A stretch of DNA of 64,000 nt, from contig DASXPH010000130.1 of NCBI GenBank assembly GCA_036493735.1, positions 17,391-81,390 on the forward strand. The letters are read 5' to 3'. Every line of letters begins with the position of its first letter. The stretch's first letter is position 1. Shown here piece by piece: positions 50,753-59,102 of this stretch. The position numbers were made by a program, and so were the translations under genes. The notes under the pieces are model-generated. The model saw nothing but the letters and a program-made list of their open reading frames with translations, made no database searches and was not told the DNA's origin. Source of the DNA: AG2 sp036493735 (GTDB lineage: Bacteria > Gemmatimonadota > Gemmatimonadetes > Gemmatimonadales > Gemmatimonadaceae).

Positions 50753-52322
50753 TCTCCGGTGCACCGGCCATCATTCGTCGTATGGGGAACGCCAACAACG
50801 CGATGATCACGGCGGCGACGAAGAGCGACAGCGCCGTGCGCTGAAAGAGCAGCGGCATCTGCTCGAGCTTGTTCGGATCGACGTTCCCGCCGACGATGCC
50901 GGCGATCAGGTTGCCTAACGCGGATGCCATGAACCAGATGCCCATCATCTGGCCAACGAACTTCCGTGGCGCGAGCTTCGTCATCGAGCTCAAGCCGACT
51001 GGACTCAAGCTCAGTTCACCAAAGGTTTGAAACAGATAGCTGATAGTCAGCCACCACATCGAGACGCGCGTGCCAGCGCCGCCAGCAATGACTTTGTTCG
51101 CGGCGATGAGCATGACCCAGAACCCTGCGCCAGCGGCGAAGAGACCGAATGCGAATTTGGCTGGGCTGGAAGGATTGCGGCCACGCTTTCCGAGAGCCAG
51201 CCAGAGGACGCCGAACACGGGCGCGAGGAGGATCACGAATACCGAATTGGCCGCCTGCATCCACGTCGTCGGCGATTCCCAGCCGAAAATGTGGCGATCC
51301 GTGAAGTCACGAGCGAAGAGATTGAGCGACGTGGGGGCCTGCTCGAACGCGCTCCAGAAGATCGTCGCGAAGATGAACAACACGATGATGACGACGACGC
51401 GCTTCTTCTCGCCCCCGTTGAGGCCAGCGAAGAAGAACAGGTACGCGAAGTAGACCAGCGCCAGGGTGAGAATCACGATGGCGAAGTTCTCGGCGACCTT
51501 CACGGCATTGATCCGAATCACGCCGACGATCGACAGCACCGTGACGAGTGCGATGATCGCGAGGAGTCCCAGCGACAGGTTGCGTACGCGCGCCTGCTCC
51601 TCGGTCGTTCCGTTAGGCACGAGGCCGATCGGGCCGAGGGTACGCGGAGCCCTCGAGCGGAACGTGATCAGGCCGAAGAGCATTCCGATGCCGGCGGAGG
51701 CGAATCCCCAGTGCCAGTCGACGCGCTCGCCCAGGAAGCCCGTTACCAGCGGCGCGAGAAAGGCCCCGAGATTGATGCCGGTATAGAAGATCGAAAATCC
51801 CGCGTCACGCCGCGCGCCGCCCTCGGGATACAGATCGCCGACGATCGCCGACACGTTCGGCTTGAGTAAACCCGTACCGATGACGATCAGGACGAGACCC
51901 ACGAAGAAGGCACTCCGCGCGAAGAACGCCGAGAGCCCTATCGAGAGATGTCCGAGCGCGATGAAGAGGCCGCCCACCCACACGGAGCGCTGGAGCCCGA
52001 GCCATCGATCCGCGATCCAACCACCGGGCAACGATGACAGATAGACTGACGACGCGTAGAGGCCGACGATCGAGCTCGCGGTGGTCCGGTCGAAACCAAA
52101 GCCGCCCTGTGCGAGGGCAGCGGTCATGAACAGCACGAGCAGAGGGCGAATCCCGTAAAAGGAGAAGCGCTCCCACATCTCGGTGAAGAACAGCGTCGCG
52201 AGGCCGCGAGGCTGGCCAAAGAAGCCACGGTCCTTCGTGTACGGCGTCAGGTCGATCGGCGGCGCGTCCACCGTCACGGCGGCGGCGTCTGGCTGGTCGA
52301 ACACGGGTCGATTGAGGGCCAT
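50739..52322 (-). CDS. POT/PTR2-family proton-dependent peptide transporter
   Basis: 527 residues, about 12-14 membrane helices. The family signature FTEMWERFSFYGIRPLLVLF contains ExxERFxYY-type residues (E-M-W-E-R-F-S-F-Y) for proton coupling. Further blocks: GGWIADRWLGLQRSVWVGG, GLLKPNVSAIVGDLYPEGGARRDAGFSIFYTGINLGA (PTR2 signature) and SYLFQTFGELSLSPVGLSSM. It imports di- and tripeptides with protons. It lies 24 bp downstream of the ABC importer ATPase gene in the same direction. Octamers at 50913 and 51611. Confidence 0.93.
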   Translation of the reverse strand: MALNRPVFDQPDAAAVTVDAPPIDLTPYTKDRGFFGQPRGLATLFFTEMWERFSFYGIRPLLVLFMTAALAQGGFGFDRTTASSIVGLYASSVYLSSLPGGWIADRWLGLQRSVWVGGLFIALGHLSIGLSAFFARSAFFVGLVLIVIGTGLLKPNVSAIVGDLYPEGGARRDAGFSIFYTGINLGAFLAPLVTGFLGERVDWHWGFASAGIGMLFGLITFRSRAPRTLGPIGLVPNGTTEEQARVRNLSLGLLAIIALVTVLSIVGVIRINAVKVAENFAIVILTLALVYFAYLFFFAGLNGGEKKRVVVIIVLFIFATIFWSAFEQAPTSLNLFARDFTDRHIFGWESPTTWMQAANSVFVILLAPVFGVLWLALGKRGRNPSSPAKFAFGLFAAGAGFWVMLIAANKVIAGGAGTRVSMWWLTISYLFQTFGELSLSPVGLSSMTKLAPRKFVGQMMGIWFMASALGNLIAGIVGGNVDPNKLEQMPLLFQRTALSLFVAAVIIALLAFPIRRMMAGAPETTAS

Positions 52323-52346
52323 TGGCCTGCTTGGAATGAGGTTCGA

Positions 52347-53435
52347 TTACGCGCGTGCGCCGACCGAGATCACTGGCAGATGACGCTCCGGAGGCTTCGT
52401 ACCGCCGCGCGCCTGCTGCTGCTCCCAACTCACAGTCGTCGGTGGCTGCTTGATGCATGCCGCCCAGTGTCCAGGCGCCTTCTCCTCGAGCGGCGGCACG
52501 ATCGCGGCGCACGCAGCGTCCTTCTGTGGATGCGTGCAACGCGGATGGAATACGCAGCCCGATGGCGGATTGGCTGGGGACGGCACGTCGCCGGTGAGCA
52601 CGATCCGACTCTTCTTTACCTCTGGATCGGGCACGGGGACCGCCGAGAGTAACGCCTGGGTGTACGGCATGAGCGGCTCGCGATAGAGATCTTCAGCACG
52701 AGCGAGCTCGACGATCTTCCCGAGATACATCACCGCAACACGGTCGGCAATGTGCTCGACGACGGAGAGATCATGGGCGATGAAGAGGTACGAGAGTCCT
52801 CGATCTCGCTGCAGGTCCTGGAGCAGATTCACGACCTGCGCCTGCACCGACACATCAAGTGCCGATACCGGCTCGTCGCAGACGATGAAGCTCGGCTCGA
52901 CCGAGAGCGCGCGCGCAATGCCGACGCGCTGCCGCTGACCACCGGAAAACTCGTGTGGGTATCGCGACGCGTACTCGGGGCGCAGTCCAACCTCCTCGAG
53001 CAGCTGGCGTACCCTGGCATCCGCCGCGGCGCCTTCGGCAAGCTTGTGAATCGTTAGGCCCTCGCGCACGATGGCGCCGATCGTCATCCGCGGATTCAGC
53101 GACGAGAACGGATCCTGGAAGATGATCTGCATCTTCCGGCGCAAGCGGCGCAGGCTCGCCGCGTCGAGCGCGAACACGTCGTGGCCGTCGAATCGCACGG
53201 TGCCGCTCGTCGGCTCCAGCAGCCGGAGAATGACCCGTCCGGTCGTCGACTTGCCGCACCCTGATTCGCCGACCAGGCCTAACGTCTCACCGGGAGCGAC
53301 CTCGAAGGAGACGCCGTCAACGGCGCGCACGACGCCCTGTCTCCGTCCGAACAGACCGCCGCCGATAGTAAAATACTTGGTGAGTTTCGAAACCGAGAGC
53401 AATGGCTCGATGCGTCCGTTGCTCTGCAGTGTCAC
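52347..53435 (-). CDS. oppF: Oligopeptide ABC transporter ATP-binding protein (OppF/DppF type)
   Basis: 362 residues. Walker A GESGCGKST, Q-loop FQDPFSSLNPRM, signature EFSGGQRQRVGIARAL, Walker B SFIVCDEPVSALD, H-loop LFIAHDLSVVEHIADRVAVMYLGKIVE. The C-terminal Opp/Dpp extension includes the Cys block GCVFHPRCTHPQKDAACA...CI, which in Dpp ATPases can hold an iron-sulfur cluster. It overlaps oppD by 4 bp (ATGA) and pairs with it to energise the OppB-OppC channel. Octamers at 53052 and 53277. Confidence 0.93.
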   Translation of the reverse strand: MTLQSNGRIEPLLSVSKLTKYFTIGGGLFGRRQGVVRAVDGVSFEVAPGETLGLVGESGCGKSTTGRVILRLLEPTSGTVRFDGHDVFALDAASLRRLRRKMQIIFQDPFSSLNPRMTIGAIVREGLTIHKLAEGAAADARVRQLLEEVGLRPEYASRYPHEFSGGQRQRVGIARALSVEPSFIVCDEPVSALDVSVQAQVVNLLQDLQRDRGLSYLFIAHDLSVVEHIADRVAVMYLGKIVELARAEDLYREPLMPYTQALLSAVPVPDPEVKKSRIVLTGDVPSPANPPSGCVFHPRCTHPQKDAACAAIVPPLEEKAPGHWAACIKQPPTTVSWEQQQARGGTKPPERHLPVISVGARA

Positions 53436-54520
53436 GACCGGGCACTCCGCGCCGCGGCGTTCTCGCGCGCCCCGCGCGCCGCGTCTCGCGCGACGCCCGC
53501 TGACGTTTCGCGCATGATGAACGGCTCGTGCGGTTGGTTGCGACGCTCCGGTTCCTCAGCGAGATGGCAGCGCGAGACGTGTCCAGCGCCGATCTGATAA
53601 AGCGGTGGATGCTCGCTCGTGCAGCGTTCCCAGGCGTACGGGCAGCGATCGTGAAATCGACAACCGTTAGGCCATCTCGTCGGAGGCGGCACCGTGCCGG
53701 GAATCGTCCGCAACCGCTCGCGGTTCTCACCGAGCCTTGGCATGGCCGCGAGCAATCCCTCCGTGTACGGGTGATGTGCCTTCGCGAAGAGCGTCTTCAC
53801 CGCTGCTTCCTCGACAATCTCGCCGCCATACATCACGAGTACGCGCGACACGGTCTCGGCGACGACCCCGAGATCATGGGTGATGAGCAGGATAGACATG
53901 CCAAAGCGGCGCTGCAGCTCCTGGAGCAGCTCGAGGATCTGCGCCTGTATCGTGACGTCCAGCGCCGTCGTCGGCTCGTCGGCGATGACGAGCGCTGGAT
54001 TCATGACGAGCGCCATGGCGATGACGACGCGCTGCCGCATTCCGCCGGACAGCTGGTGTGGATATTCCTTCGCCCGCTCCGCAGGCGAGGGGATGCCCAC
54101 GACGTGAAGCATCTCGACGGCACGCTGCCACGCGTCGTGGCGCGACGCCTTCGCGTGAATGCGCACGACTTCCGCGATCTGCTCCCCGACGGTGAAGACG
54201 GGATTGAGCGCGGTCATCGGCTCCTGGAAGACCATCGCGATCCGCGCCCCACGGACCGTCCGGAGCTCACGCTCGCTGAGCGTTGCGAGATCCCGACCCT
54301 CGAAGACGATCCGGCTTCCCGGCTCGAGCCGTCCCGGTGGCCTAACGAGCCGCAGGACCGAGAGTGCCGTGACCGACTTTCCGGAGCCGGATTCGCCGAC
54401 GAGGCCAACGGTCTCGCCCGCGCCCACGGAGAACGTCACTCCATCTACAGCTCGAGCGACGCCCGATTCACCGTAGAAGTACGTGCGCAGCTTCTCGATC
54501 GTGAGCAGCGGGTCAGCCAT
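53432..54520 (-). CDS. oppD: Oligopeptide ABC transporter ATP-binding protein (OppD/DppD type)
   Basis: 362 residues. Walker A GESGSGKS, Q-loop VFQEPMTALNPVF, signature QLSGGMRQRVVIAMAL, Walker B ALVIADEPTTALD, H-loop LLITHDLGVVAETVSRVLVMYGGEIVE. C-terminal Cys block NGCRFHDRCPYAWERC and SRCHL. The tail after residue 330 is Ala/Arg-rich and not conserved-looking. It overlaps oppF by 4 bp and starts 9 bp after oppC. Octamers at 53665 (read Pro-Asn) and 54340 (read Val-Arg). Confidence 0.93.
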   Translation of the reverse strand: MADPLLTIEKLRTYFYGESGVARAVDGVTFSVGAGETVGLVGESGSGKSVTALSVLRLVRPPGRLEPGSRIVFEGRDLATLSERELRTVRGARIAMVFQEPMTALNPVFTVGEQIAEVVRIHAKASRHDAWQRAVEMLHVVGIPSPAERAKEYPHQLSGGMRQRVVIAMALVMNPALVIADEPTTALDVTIQAQILELLQELQRRFGMSILLITHDLGVVAETVSRVLVMYGGEIVEEAAVKTLFAKAHHPYTEGLLAAMPRLGENRERLRTIPGTVPPPTRWPNGCRFHDRCPYAWERCTSEHPPLYQIGAGHVSRCHLAEEPERRNQPHEPFIMRETSAGVARDAARGARENAAARSARS

Positions 54521-54529
54521 GTGCCTCCG

Positions 54530-55408
54530 TCAACGGGCCCGATCGCCCGCAAGCTGGTGTGGGTCGAGCGCGTCGCGCAAGGCGCTCCCGAACACATTGA
54601 AGGCGAGCACCGTCACGATGATCGCCAATCCGGGAAACAGAGCGATCCACCAGGTGGCCTGGAAGGCATCACTGCCGTCGAAGAAGATCGAGCCCCAGCT
54701 CGCCGTCGGCGCCCGGGCGCCGATGCCGAGATACGACAGCCCCGCCTCGAGGAGGATTACGTTTCCCACGCCGAGCGTGGCGGAAACGATTACCGGGTTG
54801 AGCACGTTCGGCAGGACGTGTCGCCAGACGATGCCTGGCCCCGAGGCGCCCAGACCGCGCGCCGCAACGATGTATTCGCGTTGCATCACTGAAAGCACTT
54901 CGGCGCGGACCAGACGTGAAACCTCGAACCAGCCGGTGAGACCGATGACGAGAATGAGCGCCGTGAGCGGGACGGGACTCCAGAGCGCGAGCACCGCGAC
55001 GAGAAGAAGCACGCGCGGAATCGCGAGGCAAGCGTCGAGGAGCCGCATCATGACGGCGTCTATGCGCCCACCGACGTAGCCCGCCACGAGACCGTATGCC
55101 GTACCCACAGTGGCCGATAACAGGACGGCGAGCATTGCCACGGACAGCGAGATGCGCGCCCCGAACAGCATGCGGCTGAGCAGATCCCGACTGTACTGAT
55201 CCGTCCCCAATGGGTGCGCCGCGGATGGCGGTTGACTCTTGAGTCCAACGATGTCGAGTTGGGCGTTAGGCGCGTACGGCGCGAGCTGCGTCGCGAAAAT
55301 CGCGATGAGGCACAGGAGGCCGATGAGCGCCAGCGAACACCAGAACGCCCCAGTGAGCCGTCGTCGTCCGGACGGGAACGACGCGGCCGGAGCTGTCGCC
55401 GGCACCAT
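54530..55408 (-). CDS. oppC: Oligopeptide ABC transporter permease (OppC/DppC type)
   Basis: About 292 residues from ATG 55408; the frame is open further upstream but would overlap oppB. One N-terminal helix (WCSLALIGLLCLIAIFATQL), a periplasmic loop with HPLGTDQYSRDLLSRMLFGARISL (typical OppC), then five helices. The EAA loop that docks on the ATPases is at about residue 190 (YIVAARGLGASGPGIVWRHVLPN). It forms a heterodimeric channel with OppB. No strong ribosome-binding site is seen for the chosen start. Octamer at 55264 reads Pro-Asn. Confidence 0.88.
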   Translation of the reverse strand: MVPATAPAASFPSGRRRLTGAFWCSLALIGLLCLIAIFATQLAPYAPNAQLDIVGLKSQPPSAAHPLGTDQYSRDLLSRMLFGARISLSVAMLAVLLSATVGTAYGLVAGYVGGRIDAVMMRLLDACLAIPRVLLLVAVLALWSPVPLTALILVIGLTGWFEVSRLVRAEVLSVMQREYIVAARGLGASGPGIVWRHVLPNVLNPVIVSATLGVGNVILLEAGLSYLGIGARAPTASWGSIFFDGSDAFQATWWIALFPGLAIIVTVLAFNVFGSALRDALDPHQLAGDRAR

Positions 55409-55427
55409 CAGCGACGCAGCCAAGCGC

Positions 55428-56393
55428 TCAGCGGGCTCGGAGACGTGGGTCGGCGAGGGCATAGAGCAGGTCGGCGAGCAAACTGCCGAGGGCCACCATG
55501 ATCCCTCCAACGATCACGGTACCGGTGACGAGGTCGTAATCACGGGCGTTGATCGCCGTTGCGGCGACGTAACCCATACCGGGCCAAGCGAACACCTTCT
55601 CCACGAAGAATGCGCCGCCGACCAGCGCGGGGAGCGACAACCCGAGCAAGGTGATCACCGGGAGCAGGGCGTTGCGAAGCGCGTGCTTCAGAACGACGCT
55701 TCGCTCGCGAAGCCCTTTGGCGCGCGCGGTGCGGACGAAGTCCTGCGGCAACACGTCGAGCAAGGCGGCGCGCTGATAGCGCGCGATGCCGGCCGCACTG
55801 AGCAGCGCGAGGGTGAGCGCCGGCAAGATGAGATGGGCGACCACGTCGCGGATGCGGCCGCCTAACGACATGTAATCGTGCAACACCTGATCCGTCATCC
55901 CGCCGGTGGGAAAGATCGGAATCCAGTACGCCAACGCCAGCAGCGCCATCAGCGCGAGCCAGAAATCGGGAACGGAATAGAAAAGCAGCAGCACCGCCGA
56001 CGTCGCGCGGTCCAACCAGCTGCCGCGCCGGACTGCCTGCAGCGCACCGAGCGCTATCCCCAGCGCGAACGCCGCGAACAGGGCGGCGCTCATCAGCAAC
56101 AGAGTACGCGGCACCGCCTCGGCGAGAACGGTCCCCACGTTTCGCTGCATGGAGTGGGAGTAGCCGAGACGGCCGCGCGCCACGTTGCCGAGAAACCGAA
56201 TGAACTGCTGCGGCGCCGGCTGGTTGTAGCCGTACTCGACGCGCAATTGCTCACGCGCGGCGTTGCTCATCCTAAAGTCGGTGAACGAGAACGGATCGCC
56301 GGGCGCGAGACGGATGAGGAAGAAGCTGATCGTCGTCACCAGGACAACGACGATCAGCGACTGCAGGAGCCGCGCGGCGAGATACCGCCGCAA
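55428..56393 (-). CDS. oppB: Oligopeptide ABC transporter permease (OppB/DppB type)
   Basis: 321 residues beginning MRRYLAARLLQSLIVVVLVT, the usual first helix, followed by a periplasmic block with RLAPGDPF and YNQPAPQQFIRFLG, then further helices. The EAA loop is DFVRTARAKGLRERSVVLKHALRNALLPVIT, a classic OppB sequence, and the C-terminus ends ADLLYALADPRLR. The first gap to oppA is 12 bp. Octamer at 55860 reads Ser-Leu-Gly. Confidence 0.93.
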   Translation of the reverse strand: MRRYLAARLLQSLIVVVLVTTISFFLIRLAPGDPFSFTDFRMSNAAREQLRVEYGYNQPAPQQFIRFLGNVARGRLGYSHSMQRNVGTVLAEAVPRTLLLMSAALFAAFALGIALGALQAVRRGSWLDRATSAVLLLFYSVPDFWLALMALLALAYWIPIFPTGGMTDQVLHDYMSLGGRIRDVVAHLILPALTLALLSAAGIARYQRAALLDVLPQDFVRTARAKGLRERSVVLKHALRNALLPVITLLGLSLPALVGGAFFVEKVFAWPGMGYVAATAINARDYDLVTGTVIVGGIMVALGSLLADLLYALADPRLRAR

Positions 56394-56405
56394 CTCAGCC
56401 CTCGC

Positions 56406-58079
56406 TCATGGCGTCGTGCCGCCGAGTCCGATGCGGTCGCGATCGATTCGCTCGTTAGGCGGAATCGTCCAGTCGGCGAGGTGGATCCACCATCCGTCGG
56501 GTCGCATCGGCTGCGGGCGAATGCGCTTGTGAATGCCTGCGATCAACGGGATGTCATACAGCCACACGCCCGGGGCGTCGGCGATCTGGATCTGGAAGGC
56601 GTGCCGCATGTCCGCGCGCATCCTCGATGGGTCTGCCGTCCCGAGCGCGCTGTCGAGGAGCGCGTCGAAGCTCGGATTGCGGTACGAGAACCAGTTCTGT
56701 CCCGAAGGTGGCACGCCGCCCGAGCCCCATTGCTGCTTGTAGCCACTCGGGCTCGGATCCGTGAACTGGCCGTGGAGCGACGCATCGAAGTCGCGTTTGA
56801 ACTCGCGCTGTCCCGCAACGTTGGCCTGCACCTGGTCGAGATCCACCTGCGCGCCGACTTTGCGGAGCGCCTCCTGAATCAGAACGGCGTACGCCATGCG
56901 TGATCGGCTCGAGACCGGAACGAGGAGCGAGAAGCGCAGCGGCTGTCCATACTTCGTGCGAGTTGCGCCGGGCGATGGTTCCTTCCACCCCGCCGAATCC
57001 AGAAGCGCTTTCGCCGCATTCAGGTCATAGGGCGGGAGCGCGAGTGTCGTGTCGGCGAAGGAGATGCCGCGCGGGAACGGGCCATACGATATGCTGCCGG
57101 CTCCGCTGAAGACGTTCTGCAGCATTGCGCGTCGATCCAGCGCCATCGAGAGAGCGCGACGTACTCGCACATCGCCGAAAATCGGGTGGGGGCGCGATGG
57201 ATTCTTCCGATCGACGAGGTTGAAGCCCATGTAGACATACTGCAGGCTCGGATACGGCACCGACCGCACGCTCTTGCTGCTGTCTATCAGGTGCACCTGA
57301 TCGGGGGGCACGGCCTCGAGAAAGTCAGCCTGGCCGCCGAGCAAGCGAGCCAATGTTGCCGAAGCGTCGGGAACAATGGTCCAGATCACGCGATCGAGCT
57401 TCGCACGCCCGCGGTAGTTCGCCGTGTCCGCAACGAGCTCGATGCGCTGCCCCGCGTCCCACCGCGCGAGTCGGAAACGCCCGCTGCCAATTCCCTTGCG
57501 CGCCGCCTCCGACGTGCGCAGCTGATCCGGCGCAATGTCTTTGAAGATGTGCTCGGGAATGATGTAGATCTGGTAGACGAAATCGTAGAACGATTGGGGA
57601 TGGTGCTCCTTGTACCACACCACCGCCGTCAGCGAATCGCGCACCGACACCGAATCGATGTTCGAGATCTCCGGAGAAACGGACGCGCCCACTTTGGGAT
57701 CGCTGAAGATCTTGTAGCTGAAGCGCACGTCGTTCGCGCGCACCGGCTGACCATCGTGCCACCGGGCGCGCGGATTGACATGAAAGGCGACCGACAGGGA
57801 ATCGGCTGACCAATCCCAACTGTCGGCGAGATGCGGGGTGAAGCCCTTATCGCCGACGGTATTCAAGTCGTCGCCCATGTCGGCGAGGCGATCATAGATG
57901 TTGTCGCGAATGGCCGCGCCGAGAGACTCGTAGACCTGCGGTGGGAAAATGGTACCTGCGTCGGATGGGAAGGCGACCACCATCGTTCCGCCGGTCGCCG
58001 ACGTCGAGGCAGGACCCTCTCGACCACCGCAAGCGGCGATGGCGATACAGAGGGCGAGGGGCAGGATTTTCGTGCGCAT
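56406..58079 (-). CDS. oppA: Peptide ABC transporter substrate-binding lipoprotein
   Basis: 557 residues with lipoprotein signal MRTKILPLALCIAIAAC (Cys17). SBP family 5 landmarks: LADSWDWSADSLSVAFHVNPRARWHDGQPVRANDVRFSYKIFSD region, PHPIFGDVRVRRALSMALDR, YDLNAAKALLDSAGW and SRMAYAVLIQEALRKVGAQVDL. It binds peptides in the periplasm and delivers them to OppB-OppC. Dipeptide, oligopeptide, nickel or other ligands cannot be distinguished by eye, but the neighbouring POT transporter favours peptides. An octamer at 56453 reads Pro-Asn. Confidence 0.9.
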   Translation of the reverse strand: MRTKILPLALCIAIAACGGREGPASTSATGGTMVVAFPSDAGTIFPPQVYESLGAAIRDNIYDRLADMGDDLNTVGDKGFTPHLADSWDWSADSLSVAFHVNPRARWHDGQPVRANDVRFSYKIFSDPKVGASVSPEISNIDSVSVRDSLTAVVWYKEHHPQSFYDFVYQIYIIPEHIFKDIAPDQLRTSEAARKGIGSGRFRLARWDAGQRIELVADTANYRGRAKLDRVIWTIVPDASATLARLLGGQADFLEAVPPDQVHLIDSSKSVRSVPYPSLQYVYMGFNLVDRKNPSRPHPIFGDVRVRRALSMALDRRAMLQNVFSGAGSISYGPFPRGISFADTTLALPPYDLNAAKALLDSAGWKEPSPGATRTKYGQPLRFSLLVPVSSRSRMAYAVLIQEALRKVGAQVDLDQVQANVAGQREFKRDFDASLHGQFTDPSPSGYKQQWGSGGVPPSGQNWFSYRNPSFDALLDSALGTADPSRMRADMRHAFQIQIADAPGVWLYDIPLIAGIHKRIRPQPMRPDGWWIHLADWTIPPNERIDRDRIGLGGTTP

Positions 58080-58129
58080 GGTGGGAATGCGGGAGGGAGA
58101 CGGTAGGAAGGAGGGAATGAGTGGAACCG

Positions 58130-58915
58130 TCAGCGCCGCCAGGTCCAGCTTTCGTCAAGATAGTGGTCGCGCAGCTCATTCGCGCGGGCAAGAAGCCGTG
58201 CGTCGGGCTCGATCAGGCGGGCATGGTGGTCTTCCAGAGCACGCACTGCCTCCAACAGTGACTGCGCGACATCGAACTCGCTAGGCGCCCGTCCAAGTGC
58301 GTCGCGCAGCGTCGCCGCCGCCGGAATCTCGGGTCCCGGCTCACTCAGCAGCGATGAGAGGCGCATTTGATCGTCGTCCACGAGAATCGAGCCATGCTGG
58401 AGGAGGACTTCGTCACACCGCCACTGCGCGCTGCCGACGAGCTTTCGCCCGTTGAGCGTGATTTCACCAACGGACGGGTGATGAAAGCAGGGTATAACTC
58501 CCGGCTGCTCCAGTGTTGCATCTCTGGCGGTATCGGCTGGTCGATCGACGACAGTCGCGGCCACGCCAAGCCCGCGAAGAGCGGCGATCAGGAGACGATT
58601 GATGCGAGCGTACGATTCGCGCAGATCACCGGCATCCCCCACCGGACCGACCACCGAATAGGTGACCTCGCGATGGTGCAGTATCGCGCGTCCCCCCGTC
58701 GGCCGACGAACGATATCGACCCTCTGCTCGGCGATTCGCTCGAGATCGTATTCCCCGCGCGCCCGTTGATTGCGCCCGAGCGACAGCGTCGGCGCGCTCC
58801 ATGTATAGACACGACAGATCCACGCACTGGACTCCGCCGCGTGCTGCATCAACGCCTCGTCCAGCGCCATGTTGTAGGCGCCCGTCGAGGACGGTGAGTG
58901 CAGAAAATGCCACAT
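58130..58915 (-). CDS. Lipoate-protein ligase A family protein
   Basis: 261 residues from ATG 58915, where the family N-terminus WHFLHSPSSTGAYNMALDEAL begins. Biotin/lipoate ligase fold landmarks: YTWSAPTLSLGRNQ, the RRPTGGRAILHHREVTYSVV block and NGRKLVGSAQWR with the active-site Lys. It could attach free lipoate, or act as an octanoyl- or lipoyl-transferase (LipM or LipL type) between GcvH and E2. It is upstream of oppA, but gcvP is divergent from it, and lipoylated GcvH is the partner of GcvP, so a lipoylation role in glycine cleavage is a natural reading. The catalytic Cys of LipM-type enzymes is not assigned with confidence (a Cys occurs in VIPCFHHPS). Confidence 0.83.
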   Translation of the reverse strand: MWHFLHSPSSTGAYNMALDEALMQHAAESSAWICRVYTWSAPTLSLGRNQRARGEYDLERIAEQRVDIVRRPTGGRAILHHREVTYSVVGPVGDAGDLRESYARINRLLIAALRGLGVAATVVDRPADTARDATLEQPGVIPCFHHPSVGEITLNGRKLVGSAQWRCDEVLLQHGSILVDDDQMRLSSLLSEPGPEIPAAATLRDALGRAPSEFDVAQSLLEAVRALEDHHARLIEPDARLLARANELRDHYLDESWTWRR

Positions 58916-59102
58916 CGAGGGGGGCGGGAAGGGGAGGGTTCGGAGAACGAATCTGCTTGACTCTTTCAATAGATTCCAAGCGCTTGCACCAGCGAATGCT
59001 ATCACAACATACCGCGGACGCGGCTGCTCTCGACGCGAGGCGTCCGGTTCCCAACACATTCAGCGCACACGCGAGATGCATAGCGTCTCCTGAGGGTTCC
59101 GC
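58916..59102 (+). other. Divergent promoter region between the lipoate-ligase-like gene and gcvP
   Basis: This 187-bp gap must hold both promoters. I looked for a glycine riboswitch upstream of gcvP and did not see its conserved cores. Near the end a dyad-rich stretch CGCGGACGCGGCTGC...CGACGCGAGGCGTCC (about 59014-59050) could form a hairpin in the gcvP leader. Confidence 0.35.

Noticed and set aside
53528..54892. 454-codon plus-strand frame opposite oppD and oppC
   Set aside because: It mirrors ABC transporter genes with complete motifs and has no ribosome-binding site or domain.
58916..59102. Glycine riboswitch ahead of gcvP
   Set aside because: The conserved riboswitch cores are not visible; only a GC-rich dyad is present.
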